This document shows, in pieces, positions 9,216-18,421 of a DNA stretch of 32,101 nucleotides. Made by a program: the position numbers and the translations under genes. This stretch comes from Gammaproteobacteria bacterium (GTDB lineage Bacteria > Pseudomonadota > Gammaproteobacteria > Pseudomonadales > Litorivicinaceae): assembly GCA_002714245.1 (NCBI GenBank), contig PAWX01000035.1, positions 9,406-41,506 of the forward strand, given 5' to 3'. How positions within the stretch are numbered: position 1 is the first letter of the stretch; every line of letters starts with the position of its first letter. The notes beneath the pieces are model-generated. The model was not told the DNA's origin. It saw nothing but the letters and a program-made list of their open reading frames with translations, and searched no databases.

Positions 9216-9817
9216 TACGCGTCGTTTTCCTTTGGTTAGCTTTGATCTCATCCGCCTTTGCCGCACCGACGTTACTGGTCGTTGGTGACAGTTTGAGTGC
9301 GGGTTATAGACTTGATCAAGGCAGTAGTTGGGTTGATATCCTAGCCTCGGATACAAAGCGAATATTGGGGACAGATGTACAGGTTTTAAATGCTTCGATT
9401 TCAGGCGAGACTACTACCGGTGGTCTCTCACGTCTTCCTGGTTTGTTGGATCGCCACCAACCCACTTCAGTTCTCGTTGTGCTGGGGGCGAATGACGGGT
9501 TGCGGGGTCTGCCGTTAGAGACAATGCAAGAAAACTTAAAATCCATGTTCGCTATGGTGGAAGCAAGGGGGGCTCAAGTTCTATATGCCGGTGTTGAATT
9601 ACCACGAAATTATGGCGGCCCCTTCACGCGTGCATTTCGAGATGCTCAGGACTCGGTCGCCGAAGAGACCGGTGTATCCTATTTGCCGTTTTTTTTAGAA
9701 CCCGTCGCGCTTGATAGGAGTCTTTTTCAGGATGACGGACTACACCCAACGGCGGATGCACAACCTATCATTGCTGAATACGTTGGTCGATTCCTTCAGG
9801 AATCAATGTCAAGATAA
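9206..9817 (+). CDS. tesA: Periplasmic GDSL thioesterase I / lysophospholipase L1
   Basis: TesA is an SGNH/GDSL hydrolase acting on acyl-CoA, lysophospholipid and ester substrates in the periplasm. Block I VVGDSLSAG carries the nucleophile (S29), block III is GANDG, and block V DDGLHP holds the Asp/His pair. A signal peptide is clear: MQTLRVVFLWLALISSAFA, with likely cleavage after AFA. GTG 9206 has GAAGGA 6 nt upstream and gives this signal peptide directly; the track start at 9176 adds ten residues inside ybbA and is rejected. 203 aa, normal for the family. It diverges from ybbA with overlapping 5' ends and converges on dgt with a 22 nt overlap. Confidence 0.95.
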   Translation: MQTLRVVFLWLALISSAFAAPTLLVVGDSLSAGYRLDQGSSWVDILASDTKRILGTDVQVLNASISGETTTGGLSRLPGLLDRHQPTSVLVVLGANDGLRGLPLETMQENLKSMFAMVEARGAQVLYAGVELPRNYGGPFTRAFRDAQDSVAEETGVSYLPFFLEPVALDRSLFQDDGLHPTADAQPIIAEYVGRFLQESMSR

Positions 9818-11148
9818 TTCAAACGGGTCAGATCATCAGCCAATCGGATCAGATACCTGTCCGTCATGGCAGAAACATAATCCGTCACTCTCAACAAGCG
9901 CTGATATTTTGAGTCCCCCGGTTGGGGTCTGAATTTACCAAGACGGATCAATGCATCGTGTGCTTTCGAGCCGACATTGGTCCCACCATCGGAGCTAGAA
10001 AAAGCCTCTACGCCGTCAATTAAATGCGACAACACGCCACCTAATAGGTGATCACACCGACCCTCATCAGATTGTTTCGTTAGATCGACATAAATCCGCT
10101 CGCGGGCCAAAGATTTCGCTCGCTGAATAACCTCGCCGGCGGACGCCCGCCGCCAATCGAGTAAGTCTTCGTCAAAGACACCTTTTAAGATATCGTCATA
10201 GTGCAATTGAAATCTTGCTTGTGCTTCATTGACTAGGGCATCGATCGCTGCAGATCGCAAAAGCTCAAGCTTTGCTTCCGAGTCGTCGAGCAGTTGTTCA
10301 TATAGATTTCGTCTCGCGCCGCGGTCAACGAGCTCTTTCATGATCGAAGAGACCTCTTGGTAATCGAGATGTCCGAGCTCGACCGCATCTTCCAGATCAA
10401 TCAGTGCATAACAAATGTCGTCAGCAGCCTCGACGATATACACAAGCGGATGACGAGCCCAAAAATCAGGTATCTTCTCCACAAGACCTAGGTGAGATGC
10501 AAGCTCCCGCATTAATGGAAGTTCCGCTTGATTAACTCCGTGTTTACCCTTGGTCTGACCAAACATAGAATCGGCAGTAAATGGGTATTTTAGAAAGGTA
10601 CCAAGCGTGGCGGCTGTCAAACGCATTCCCCCATCAAACCAGTGCCGCTCGAGACAAGAAATCACCCGAAATCCCTGTGCGTTTCCCTCGAAACCCAAGA
10701 GATCTGAGCGCTCAGCGCGTGTTAATCCATCCAAATACTCGGGGCTAAATTCAAAGAATTGACGTATAGCCCGCTCCCCGGCATGACCAAACGGTGGGTT
10801 ACCAATATCATGCGCCAAGCATGCAGCCTGAACCAACGCTCCAATCCCTAGATCGGAATGCTGGTCAGACAATAATCCTTGCTCTTGCATCCAACGACCG
10901 AGCCGTACGCCCAACGACCGACCGACCGATGCAACCTCCAAGGAGTGAGACAGACGGGTATGCACGTGGTCATTATCCGATAATGAATGCACCTGCGTTT
11001 TAACTGCCAATCGCCGGAAAGCACCAGAAAAAATTAGACGATCATGATCACGTTGCCACTGACTGCGCTCATCTTCTGGTCGCTGTGGCGCCCAAACATG
11101 GTCGCGCTCCATGCGGGCGGTTGAAAGCAATGTATTCCAATCCATCAT
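9796..11148 (-). CDS. dgt: dGTP triphosphohydrolase-like HD-domain protein
   Basis: Dgt-family enzymes release tripolyphosphate from dNTPs, mainly dGTP, and so influence nucleotide pools. The 450 aa protein starts with the family pattern FSGAFRRLAVKTQVHSL, then the HD-domain metal ligands: H68 in HTRLSHSLEVA and H113/D114 in LAHDIGNPPFGHAGE. A later YIVEAADDICYALIDLEDA segment contributes the distal Asp. The ATG forms an ATGA overlap with the rsmJ stop, making it third in the purL-rsmJ-dgt operon; ATG 11145 directly behind is an alternative start. The 3' end overlaps tesA by 22 nt. Whether it prefers dGTP or other dNTPs cannot be told from sequence. Confidence 0.9.
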   Translation of the reverse strand: MMDWNTLLSTARMERDHVWAPQRPEDERSQWQRDHDRLIFSGAFRRLAVKTQVHSLSDNDHVHTRLSHSLEVASVGRSLGVRLGRWMQEQGLLSDQHSDLGIGALVQAACLAHDIGNPPFGHAGERAIRQFFEFSPEYLDGLTRAERSDLLGFEGNAQGFRVISCLERHWFDGGMRLTAATLGTFLKYPFTADSMFGQTKGKHGVNQAELPLMRELASHLGLVEKIPDFWARHPLVYIVEAADDICYALIDLEDAVELGHLDYQEVSSIMKELVDRGARRNLYEQLLDDSEAKLELLRSAAIDALVNEAQARFQLHYDDILKGVFDEDLLDWRRASAGEVIQRAKSLARERIYVDLTKQSDEGRCDHLLGGVLSHLIDGVEAFSSSDGGTNVGSKAHDALIRLGKFRPQPGDSKYQRLLRVTDYVSAMTDRYLIRLADDLTRLNYLDIDS

Positions 11149-11930
11149 CCGTCAATTAGTCCCTGATGTGGATACGCATCTTCATCCGTTAGCTTCCGTC
11201 GGGGGTACAGGTCGAAACGAACTGTTTTACCCATTACTTGCGATGAAGGTACGCGACCGGCCAAAAAATCAGCCTTGATTGGCCGCTTTACGACAACTCG
11301 GGCCGCACCCGAATCCAGAGCAGCATCAATCAGTCGTTCGGGTTGTTCTGTTGTCCCTCCGAGGCTGTGCAAAACCTGCATTGACAATGAGGGAGCTGAT
11401 TTACGGTCTTTTGGAAACATTGGATCAATATAAACGACTCCATGCGAAACGTGCGATATCAGATCAAGACTGTCCGCACACTGGAGTTGCACACGCTCAC
11501 ACCAGTCAGCATTGCTGTCTTCGGCACGACGCAACGCGTCTCTCAGCAAAGCAGCCACAACCGGTTGCCGCTCGACTGCACACACCGCGCACCCGATATT
11601 TGCAAGAACACTCAAATCACCACCTAGACCCGCGGTTGCGTCAAAAATTGCGGGGCGTAATCCTTTCTGGCAACCCATCGCACGAGTCAGTGGTTCACCC
11701 GTTACAGCCTTGATACGGCGCGCCTGTGTACCCTCAACAAAATCTACACGAACACCGGAACGGAAATCAAACGCCGCTGACTTTAGGGATAGGCCTTGGT
11801 CGTCCCACCAGAGATAATGCCCGGAAGCTGGAACATCGACCTGCCAATGAACACTTAGCCAGTGAATCTGAGCCATCGCTGTATCTCGACTCACCACTTG
11901 ACAGTGTCGATCGACACCAACCCAACCCAT
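11145..11930 (-). CDS. rsmJ: 16S rRNA (guanine1516-N2)-methyltransferase
   Basis: RsmJ (YhiQ) methylates G1516 of 16S rRNA using SAM. The protein shows the SAM-binding motif FDATAGLGGD, CAVERQPVVAALL, the catalytic-type motif YIDPMFP and VVVKRP, all close to the E. coli RsmJ pattern. The track ORF starts at 12041, inside purL. ATG 11930 lies 7 nt after the purL stop and gives 261 aa (E. coli about 250), beginning MGWVGVDRH, which fits the family better. No strong ribosome binding site is seen, so translational coupling to purL is likely. dgt follows with an ATGA overlap. Confidence 0.92.
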   Translation of the reverse strand: MGWVGVDRHCQVVSRDTAMAQIHWLSVHWQVDVPASGHYLWWDDQGLSLKSAAFDFRSGVRVDFVEGTQARRIKAVTGEPLTRAMGCQKGLRPAIFDATAGLGGDLSVLANIGCAVCAVERQPVVAALLRDALRRAEDSNADWCERVQLQCADSLDLISHVSHGVVYIDPMFPKDRKSAPSLSMQVLHSLGGTTEQPERLIDAALDSGAARVVVKRPIKADFLAGRVPSSQVMGKTVRFDLYPRRKLTDEDAYPHQGLIDG

Positions 11931-11937
11931 CGCCAAC

Positions 11938-14900
11938 TCAGATTCCCGTGATGAAGCGCCAGGCATTATCAAACAGCCCCATCCAAGGCGTGATCCGTGA
12001 CGTGCCTGCTGGCACGAAGGATAGCTGTGAACGTAACACAACCCGTTCCGGGTGGGGCATCATAATGGTAACTCGCCCGTCCTCATTACAAAGACCAGCT
12101 AGCCCTGCCGCAGATCCGTTCGGATTACCGGGATAGCTCGTTTCCGGGTGCCCACTATCGTCGGTATACACGAGACTTGTGAGTCCAGACTCAGCCAATA
12201 CCTGCACCTCTTGAACATCATGTGCAAATCGGCCTTCTCCATGCGCAACAGCAATCGGGAAACGTGTACCCGTTAAATCCGTGAGTAATACTGACCGGCT
12301 CTGTGGCAGAGCCGCCAGTGTCAGACGCGCCTCAAATTGCTGAGACTTGTTTGCTAGCAGAGGCTTAAAGTGGTTCGCACCGGGTATCAACGGCGCCAAC
12401 TGGGCCATCATCTGGCATCCATTACAAATACCAAGTGATACGGTATTTTCTCGATCGAAGAAATCGGAGAACATCCTCGACAATTCGTCGTTGAAAAGGA
12501 TTGAGCGAGCCCATCCGGATCCAGCCCCAAGGACGTCACCGTAGCTAAATCCGCCACAGGCAGCCAAGGCATCAAAAGACTCCAAGGTCTGTCGACCACT
12601 CATCAGGTCCGACATATGCACATCGATGGCCTCAAATCCGCAGTGATCGAATGCATAGGCCATTTCAATCTGACCATTGACCCCTTGTTCACGCAATATT
12701 GCAACACGAGGCATCCGAACCTTACTTCGACGTCTATCAGGGATCTCTATCTCTGGAATCACTGAGGCTGCTAAGCCTTTTGTCTCCTTCTCGATGTTCA
12801 GAGACTCTTCCTTTACGCACCTCGGATTATCGCGCAATCCTGCAATCGCGAAGCTGACCTCGCTCCATGACCGCTCGAGTGCTATGCGGCTCTCCTCAAA
12901 AATAACCGAGCCGTTGGAAATAATCTTCAAGGTTTGTGTGCGGTCGGGTGCACCCAACACATGCGCACGCAGAGCTGCGTCCGCGCATTGGTCAAGCACT
13001 GCCTCAATATCTACGTTTGCGACCTCGAAAACACACCCCGCTTCTTCATTAAACCAGAAAGCTATTGGATCTAATCCTAAGGGAGTTTGCGCTTTCAGAC
13101 CCATACGAGATGCAAATAGCATCTCTGCAACGGTCGCGAGTAGACCACCATCTGAGCGGTCGTGATAGGCCAATAATCGACCGTCGGAATTTAATCGTTG
13201 CAGTAGCTCAAAACATGCTCTTAATTCACTGGGAGCCACGTCCGGCGATAGATCACCTAACTGTGACGTTACCTCACATGCGATTGAACCGGCCAACCGA
13301 TACTGGCCCAGATCAATCGCAATCAATACTGAATCGAAGCCCCGTAGCAGTGGGATTTTTGTCTTTTCGATGTCTGTAACGGGCGCGAAGCCGGAGCAAA
13401 TCAGAGACATCGGGCTAACTACCTCGTGGACACCGTCAGAATCGCTCCAACCTGTTTTCATCGACATCGAATCCTTGCCCACAGGAATACAAATCCCGAG
13501 TTCGGGACAGAACTCACCGCCTAAAGCCCTCACTGCATCATAAAGCCTGGCGTCCTCACCCTCTGTACCTGCTGCACACATCCAGTTAGCAGAGAGTTTA
13601 ATCTGACCCAAATCACCAATGGCAGCACCCGCCATATTCAAAACGGTCTCTGCCACAGCCATTCGAGCAGAAGCTGCAGCGTTAACAAGGGCCAGTGGAG
13701 ATCTCTCACCCATTGCCATTGCCTCGCCGGTTAGAGAACCGATTGCAGAGTGAGTGACTGAGCAGTCTGCTACTGGCACCTGCCAGGGTCCAATCATCTG
13801 ATCTCGATGAACTAAGCCAGATACTGTACGGTCACCAATGGTTATGAGGAAGTTCTTAGATGCCACCGTCGGATGCCTGAGAACGCGATGGGCGAGCTCA
13901 AGAAATGTAATCTCAGAAAAGTCAGCGGGTACAAGCTTAACTGGGATCGTCGACGCATCACGGTGCATCTTGGGTGGCTTACCAAAGATTACGTCAACCG
14001 GGAGGTCAACTGGCGCGATTTTTTTTCCTGTTTTTTCAACAGATAGATGCGGTTTATCGTGTGCGTAACCGACCACCGCGTAGGGACACCTTTCACGCAC
14101 ACAAATAGACTCAAATGTATCCAGCTTGTTCAAGTCAATCGCGAGAACATAGCGTTCCTGGGATTCGTTACACCACAACGCTAGTGGGGATAATGATGAA
14201 TCGGCCGATGGAATCCAATCCATCAAGAAATTAGCGCCCACACCTCCATCTTTAATCAATTCGGGCAAAGCGTTCGACAGGCCGCCGGCCCCAACATCAT
14301 GAATAAAAACAATCGGATTGTCCGGTCCACGTAACCAGCAGCGGTCGATCACCTCCTGGCAACGTCGTTCCATCTCTGGATTCGCACGCTGAACAGACGC
14401 GTAGTCCAAATCACTCCCGGAGGTGCCCTCACCGACCGAACTAGCTGCGCCTCCACCCAATCCGATAAGCATAGCTGGCCCACCCAAGACAACCAAGGGT
14501 GTGCCGGCAGAAAATGGTTTTTTGTAAACTTGGCCATCCGCAACGGACCCAATCCCACCTGCAATCATGATTGGTTTCACATAACCACGGCGCCGAGCTC
14601 CTGAAGGTGTAAGTTCAGAGGCCTCATAAGCTCTAAAGTAGCCATTCAGGTTCGGTCGGCCAAACTCATTATTGAAGGAGGCACCACCGATTGGTGCTTC
14701 CAGCATGATCTGCAAGGAAGAGGCCAGACGACTGGGCATCGGAAGATCATGCTCCCATGGCATTTCAAGTTCTGGGATCCTCAGATAATTCACGCTAAAT
14801 CCGGTAAGACCCGCCTTAGGCTTGGCGCCACGACCGGTTGCACCCTCATCCCGAATCTCGCCACCGGCACCGGTTGCTGCACCCGGATTCGGGGATACCG

Positions 14901-15765
14901 CTGTCGGATGGTTGTGAGTTTCCACTTTCATCACCAGATGAACCGGCTCGAGGACTGATTGATAACTGTTGGTGAGTGGATTGACATGGAATCTTTCAGC
15001 CAAAGGCCCTTCTACAACGGCGGCGTTGTCGGTGTAGGCAGACAAGACACCATCAGGAGAGATTTCGTGGGTATTCCTAATCCACTGAAATAAAGTCTTC
15101 GGTTGATCCTCGCCATCAAGCGTCCAAGATGCATTGAAAATTTTGTGGCGGCAGTGCTCTGAGTTTGCTTGTGCAAACATCATTAACTCTACATCGGTCG
15201 GATCGCGACCAAGTTTCTCGTACGCATGTGCTAGGTAGTCAATCTCATCCTGAGACAGTGCCAGTCCATATTTTTGATCGGCTGCGTTTAGGGCCCTCGA
15301 AGGTTCGGCTTCGAGTCTGACGATACCAAGCTGCTCAGGTGGACCAGAAGTGAAGAAGGTGTCTACAGGTAGTGAGTCAAGAACGTCTTCCATCATTGGG
15401 TCAGAAATGAGTCGATTTAAGAGGCCCCGGTCAGCTTCTCCATAATCACCTTCAATCACCACATGCATACCGCGTTCAATCCGCAAAACATCCTCAAACC
15501 CACAATTTTTTGCGATTTCAGTGGCCTTAGAGCTCCAAGGGGAGGTCGTCCCCGAGCGCGGTATTACGACACTGCCCGAACCCACATTCAAGGAATCTGC
15601 ATCGAGAAGTTGCTTAAGTTTTGTGGAATCACGGATCTGACCCATAACAAAGAATAGGTAGGTACAAGTCAAACCCTTAATCTGGATTCCAGCAACCTGA
15701 GCGCTCATGATAAGTGACTGAATACGAAAAGATGAGAGAGCACGACCTCCCTGCAGAATGAGCAT
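11938..15765 (-). CDS. purL: Phosphoribosylformylglycinamidine synthase, single-chain
   Basis: PurL converts FGAR to FGAM with ATP and glutamine in purine synthesis. At 1275 aa it is the large single-chain form of Gammaproteobacteria (E. coli about 1295). The order is an N-terminal PurS-like part, linker (ANSEHCRHKIFNA), AIRS-type synthase domains (VKVETHNHPTAVSPNPGAATGAGG region and its repeat with GKDSMSMKT), then a C-terminal glutamine amidotransferase with the nucleophile Cys in LGICNGCQMM and the MMPHPERV triad segment. The start MLILQGGRALSSFR matches the family's usual N-terminus. It leads a purL-rsmJ-dgt operon. A motif shared with guaB lies 35 nt upstream (listed separately). Confidence 0.97.
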   Translation of the reverse strand: MLILQGGRALSSFRIQSLIMSAQVAGIQIKGLTCTYLFFVMGQIRDSTKLKQLLDADSLNVGSGSVVIPRSGTTSPWSSKATEIAKNCGFEDVLRIERGMHVVIEGDYGEADRGLLNRLISDPMMEDVLDSLPVDTFFTSGPPEQLGIVRLEAEPSRALNAADQKYGLALSQDEIDYLAHAYEKLGRDPTDVELMMFAQANSEHCRHKIFNASWTLDGEDQPKTLFQWIRNTHEISPDGVLSAYTDNAAVVEGPLAERFHVNPLTNSYQSVLEPVHLVMKVETHNHPTAVSPNPGAATGAGGEIRDEGATGRGAKPKAGLTGFSVNYLRIPELEMPWEHDLPMPSRLASSLQIMLEAPIGGASFNNEFGRPNLNGYFRAYEASELTPSGARRRGYVKPIMIAGGIGSVADGQVYKKPFSAGTPLVVLGGPAMLIGLGGGAASSVGEGTSGSDLDYASVQRANPEMERRCQEVIDRCWLRGPDNPIVFIHDVGAGGLSNALPELIKDGGVGANFLMDWIPSADSSLSPLALWCNESQERYVLAIDLNKLDTFESICVRERCPYAVVGYAHDKPHLSVEKTGKKIAPVDLPVDVIFGKPPKMHRDASTIPVKLVPADFSEITFLELAHRVLRHPTVASKNFLITIGDRTVSGLVHRDQMIGPWQVPVADCSVTHSAIGSLTGEAMAMGERSPLALVNAAASARMAVAETVLNMAGAAIGDLGQIKLSANWMCAAGTEGEDARLYDAVRALGGEFCPELGICIPVGKDSMSMKTGWSDSDGVHEVVSPMSLICSGFAPVTDIEKTKIPLLRGFDSVLIAIDLGQYRLAGSIACEVTSQLGDLSPDVAPSELRACFELLQRLNSDGRLLAYHDRSDGGLLATVAEMLFASRMGLKAQTPLGLDPIAFWFNEEAGCVFEVANVDIEAVLDQCADAALRAHVLGAPDRTQTLKIISNGSVIFEESRIALERSWSEVSFAIAGLRDNPRCVKEESLNIEKETKGLAASVIPEIEIPDRRRSKVRMPRVAILREQGVNGQIEMAYAFDHCGFEAIDVHMSDLMSGRQTLESFDALAACGGFSYGDVLGAGSGWARSILFNDELSRMFSDFFDRENTVSLGICNGCQMMAQLAPLIPGANHFKPLLANKSQQFEARLTLAALPQSRSVLLTDLTGTRFPIAVAHGEGRFAHDVQEVQVLAESGLTSLVYTDDSGHPETSYPGNPNGSAAGLAGLCNEDGRVTIMMPHPERVVLRSQLSFVPAGTSRITPWMGLFDNAWRFITGI

Positions 15766-15800
15766 GTCAATCGGTCCTTGATACGATTGAAGAACGAAAG

Positions 15801-15811
15801 TGATAGTTTAA
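15801..15811 (-). promoter_or_regulatory. TTAAACTATCA motif upstream of purL, shared with guaB
   Basis: The 11-mer TTAAACTATCA (minus strand) lies about 35 nt before the purL ATG, and the identical 11-mer lies about 29 nt before guaB (30902-30912) in the same orientation. TAAACT within it would serve as a -10 element, but no -35 is visible upstream of the purL copy. It could be a shared core promoter sequence or part of a purine operator. It is not the PurR box of E. coli. Confidence 0.35.
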
Positions 15812-15849
15812 CAGAGCCAGCACCTACCCCGGAGTTTTCTCTGGATTTT

Positions 15850-16341
15850 TTACTCCGAAGCCATCCGATTTGTGGCCCGCCGTGATCGAAAAAATTGCCT
15901 CAGAAGTACAGCCGATTCATCCGCCAAAAGCCCACCAGCCACTTGAATCTGATGATTGTAAAAGTCAGCATTTGCGAGTTGTAGTTGAGAGACCAAAACA
16001 CCTGCCCTTTGCTCTTCTGTTGCATAAAAAACTCGCGCAACGCGCGCATGGATCAGCGCGCCAAAACACATGGTACAGGGCTCAAGGGTGACATAAAGTG
16101 TAGAGCCCGGTAGCCGATAATTATTGACCGAACGATTGGCCTCCCGAATTGCTGCGATTTCAGCGTGATGACTGGCGTCGCGACTCGAAATCGGGGCATT
16201 CCAACCCTCACCAAGCAGGATTCCGTCCCGGACCAAAACAGCGCCGACTGGCACTTCTTTAAGTGTTGCGGCGTGTTGTGCCAATTCGAGTGCCTGCCTC
16301 ATCCAACGCACATCATCGTTTGTAAATTCAATGGCCGTCAT
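15850..16341 (-). CDS. tadA: tRNA-specific adenosine deaminase
   Basis: TadA converts the wobble adenosine 34 of tRNA-Arg(ACG) to inosine. Zinc-site motifs are complete: HAE (H59, E61 as proton shuttle) in SHHAEIAAI and PCTMC (C89, C92) in LEPCTMCFGALIHAR; VPVGAVLV and NAP segments match the family. From ATG 16341 the protein is 163 aa, near the E. coli length. The track start at 16377 adds MARQLTRARGNL; it has AGGA but at about 13 nt spacing, so I prefer 16341 without certainty. It lies 84 nt upstream of purL, in line with the usual gammaproteobacterial neighbourhood, and diverges from the aminotransferase gene. Confidence 0.94.
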   Translation of the reverse strand: MTAIEFTNDDVRWMRQALELAQHAATLKEVPVGAVLVRDGILLGEGWNAPISSRDASHHAEIAAIREANRSVNNYRLPGSTLYVTLEPCTMCFGALIHARVARVFYATEEQRAGVLVSQLQLANADFYNHQIQVAGGLLADESAVLLRQFFRSRRATNRMASE

Positions 16342-16425
16342 AAGGTTCCCGCGTGCTCGTGTAAGTTGACGAGCCATTCCGAATAGGTTTTCCTACACGG
16401 CCTTTTGATTCGTGCAGAACATAGG

Positions 16426-17562
16426 ATGGCACCGTTGTCGACACTATATCCAAAAATCGATCCTGACGGACTACTCGAATATTCGGTTGTATTCAGCGAT
16501 CGCTCGATAAATCACATGTCTCTAGCCTTTCAGGACACCATGCGTGGACTACATGAGGGGCTTACATCTGTCTATAACGCATCATCCTGCGTATTGGTCC
16601 CGGGCGGTGGAACCTTTGGCATGGAGGCTGTCGCTAGACAATTTGCTAAAAATCAAAAAGTAGTTGTATTACGTAATGGCTGGTTCAGTTTTCGCTGGAC
16701 CCAGATTTTTGATCAGGGGGTCACGCCAACACATGTAGAAGTAGCAAAAGCGCGCGCGGATAGTGATCGATCAGATCAACAGTTTGCGCCAGCGCCTGTA
16801 GACGAAATCTTTGCCCAAATCCGATCTTTACAGCCTGATGTTGTTGTTGCGCCCCACGTGGAGACATCGGCCGGCATGCTACTGCCTGATGGTTACATCA
16901 AACAACTCACCGATGCGGCGCACGAGGTCGGCGCTATTTTCGTTCTGGACTGTGTTGCGGCCGGAGCGCTCTGGATGGATATGCAAGTGCTCGGGATTGA
17001 CGTTTTGATCACCGCCCCACAAAAAGGTTGGACATCAACCCCATGCGCGGGGGTGGTCATGCTCTCTGATCGCGCGTTAGAGCGGATGACAGTCACTGAG
17101 TCAGACAGCTTCGCTCTCGATCTTAAAAAGTGGCACAGCGTTATGGCAGCCTACCTTAATGGAGGCCATACCTATCATGCGACGATGCCGACCGACGGGC
17201 TCGTAAAATTTCACGAAACATACCAAGAAATGGCAAACCTTGGATTTGATTTCCTCAAAGCCCGACAAATTGAGCTAGGGAATGAAACTCGATCGTTGAT
17301 AGACGATTATGGGTTTAAAAGCCTCGCAGCCGAAGGATTCAAGTCTCCAACTGTTGTGGTTTCCCACACCGATCGAGCTGATTTCAAAAATGGTGTAGCG
17401 TTTGCGGGTGTCGGCATGCAGATCGCCGCTGGCGTCCCCCTCGAGTGTGGCGAATCGCCTAACTTTCAAACCTTCCGTATTGGATTATTCGGTCTCGACA
17501 AACTGTTGAATGTTGATCGTACTGTCTCCTATCTAAACATGGCTTTAAAAGAACTAAAGTAA
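16426..17562 (+). CDS. PLP-dependent class V aminotransferase (alanine-glyoxylate/serine-pyruvate type)
   Basis: A fold-type I PLP enzyme of the class V aminotransferase group. Visible features are VPGGGTFGMEAVARQF near the N-terminus (cofactor phosphate region), VVAPHVETSAGM, the cofactor-binding Asp in FVLDCVAAGALW, and the Schiff-base lysine in ITAPQKGWTSTPCAG. The C-terminal FRIGLFGLDK segment is also typical. Substrate is unknown; relatives use alanine, serine or glyoxylate. The track begins at TTG 16405; ATG 16426 (MAPLSTLYPK, 378 aa) is preferred, though neither has a good ribosome binding site. A BKACE-like gene follows 76 nt downstream in the same direction, suggesting a shared catabolic route for an amino acid. 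Confidence 0.85.
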   Translation: MAPLSTLYPKIDPDGLLEYSVVFSDRSINHMSLAFQDTMRGLHEGLTSVYNASSCVLVPGGGTFGMEAVARQFAKNQKVVVLRNGWFSFRWTQIFDQGVTPTHVEVAKARADSDRSDQQFAPAPVDEIFAQIRSLQPDVVVAPHVETSAGMLLPDGYIKQLTDAAHEVGAIFVLDCVAAGALWMDMQVLGIDVLITAPQKGWTSTPCAGVVMLSDRALERMTVTESDSFALDLKKWHSVMAAYLNGGHTYHATMPTDGLVKFHETYQEMANLGFDFLKARQIELGNETRSLIDDYGFKSLAAEGFKSPTVVVSHTDRADFKNGVAFAGVGMQIAAGVPLECGESPNFQTFRIGLFGLDKLLNVDRTVSYLNMALKELK

Positions 17563-17638
17563 ATTGATGTACTATGGCAATTACGGTAGTAATTACACAA
17601 TCGCCTCGAAAATCCAACGAGGTGAGTAGCCACGCAGA

Positions 17639-18421
17639 GTGCACCGAGTGACATTTATAATGGTTGCGCCGAACGGCGCTCGCAGGACCACACAGGATCA
17701 TCCAGCCATTCCAGTAATGGACGAGGATTTGATCGAAACGGCAGCAGCCTGTTACGATGTCGGCGCTCGCGGCCTCCACGCACACATCCGTACTGAAAAC
17801 CAAACACATCTTCTGGATGTAGAACGGTATGAGACGCTGATTTCAAAACTGACCGAACGATTACCAAATTTAGAAGTTCAAGTTACCTCAGAGGCTGCCG
17901 GAATCTACGAGTCGGATGCTCAGATCGATTTATTATCGCGAATCAACGCGCCATGGGTTTCGGTCGCAATACGAGAGATCTTGCGTGCGCAGGATCCAGA
18001 AAAATTGCGGCCATTTTTTTATCAATTACTGTTGAAGCGTCGAGTGCAGTTTATTTTATATGATGCGGGTGATTTCAAAACACTAGCCTCGCTCATTGAT
18101 CGGTCGATTATTCAACCCAATGTGATTGAAGTGCTTTACGTCCTCGGTCGGTACGCGGCTGATCAGGAAAGCATTCCTGACCAACTTGATCCATTTTTGG
18201 ATATCAGAGAACGACTCAAAAAGACCTGTGTCCCTACTAGAGAAATGATTTGCGCATTCGGCAAAGGCCAGATCCCTTGCTTACTGCGAGCGGCTTCGGA
18301 GGGTATCGATCTCCGCATCGGTTTCGAAAATGGCATCTGGTTGCCCGATGGAACAATTGCCGAGAGCAATGCTGCGCTCGTTAGCGCTCTGGTTGAGTCA
18401 TTGCCGGACCGTGCCGCCTGA
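17639..18421 (+). CDS. BKACE (DUF849) family protein, divergent beta-keto acid cleavage enzyme
   Basis: BKACE enzymes cleave beta-keto acids with acetyl-CoA, using a TIM barrel with bound zinc. Family marks seen are MVAPNGARRT at the N-terminus, the zinc pair H47/H49 in GLHAHIR, and R226/E230 in LRIGFEN. The canonical Asp after that Glu is Asn231, and the usual TTGG after strand 3 is TSEAAG, so this belongs to a divergent subgroup with unclear substrate. 260 aa, slightly short. It starts with GTG; the nearest Shine-Dalgarno-like sequence is about 12 nt upstream. It probably forms an operon with the upstream aminotransferase, and its end overlaps the convergent EamA gene by 24 nt. Confidence 0.75.
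   Translation: MHRVTFIMVAPNGARRTTQDHPAIPVMDEDLIETAAACYDVGARGLHAHIRTENQTHLLDVERYETLISKLTERLPNLEVQVTSEAAGIYESDAQIDLLSRINAPWVSVAIREILRAQDPEKLRPFFYQLLLKRRVQFILYDAGDFKTLASLIDRSIIQPNVIEVLYVLGRYAADQESIPDQLDPFLDIRERLKKTCVPTREMICAFGKGQIPCLLRAASEGIDLRIGFENGIWLPDGTIAESNAALVSALVESLPDRAA

Noticed and set aside
9216-9356. N-terminal extension of the ABC ATPase in the ORF track
   Set aside because: It lies antisense to tesA, does not resemble the family, and the normal MSAQSVL start follows at 9215.
11931-12041. N-terminal extension of RsmJ
   Set aside because: It overlaps the end of purL; ATG 11930 right after the purL stop gives the expected length.
15830-15860. Inverted repeat CGGAGT/ACTCCG after tadA as a terminator
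   Set aside because: The loop is 16 nt and no T run follows on the minus strand.
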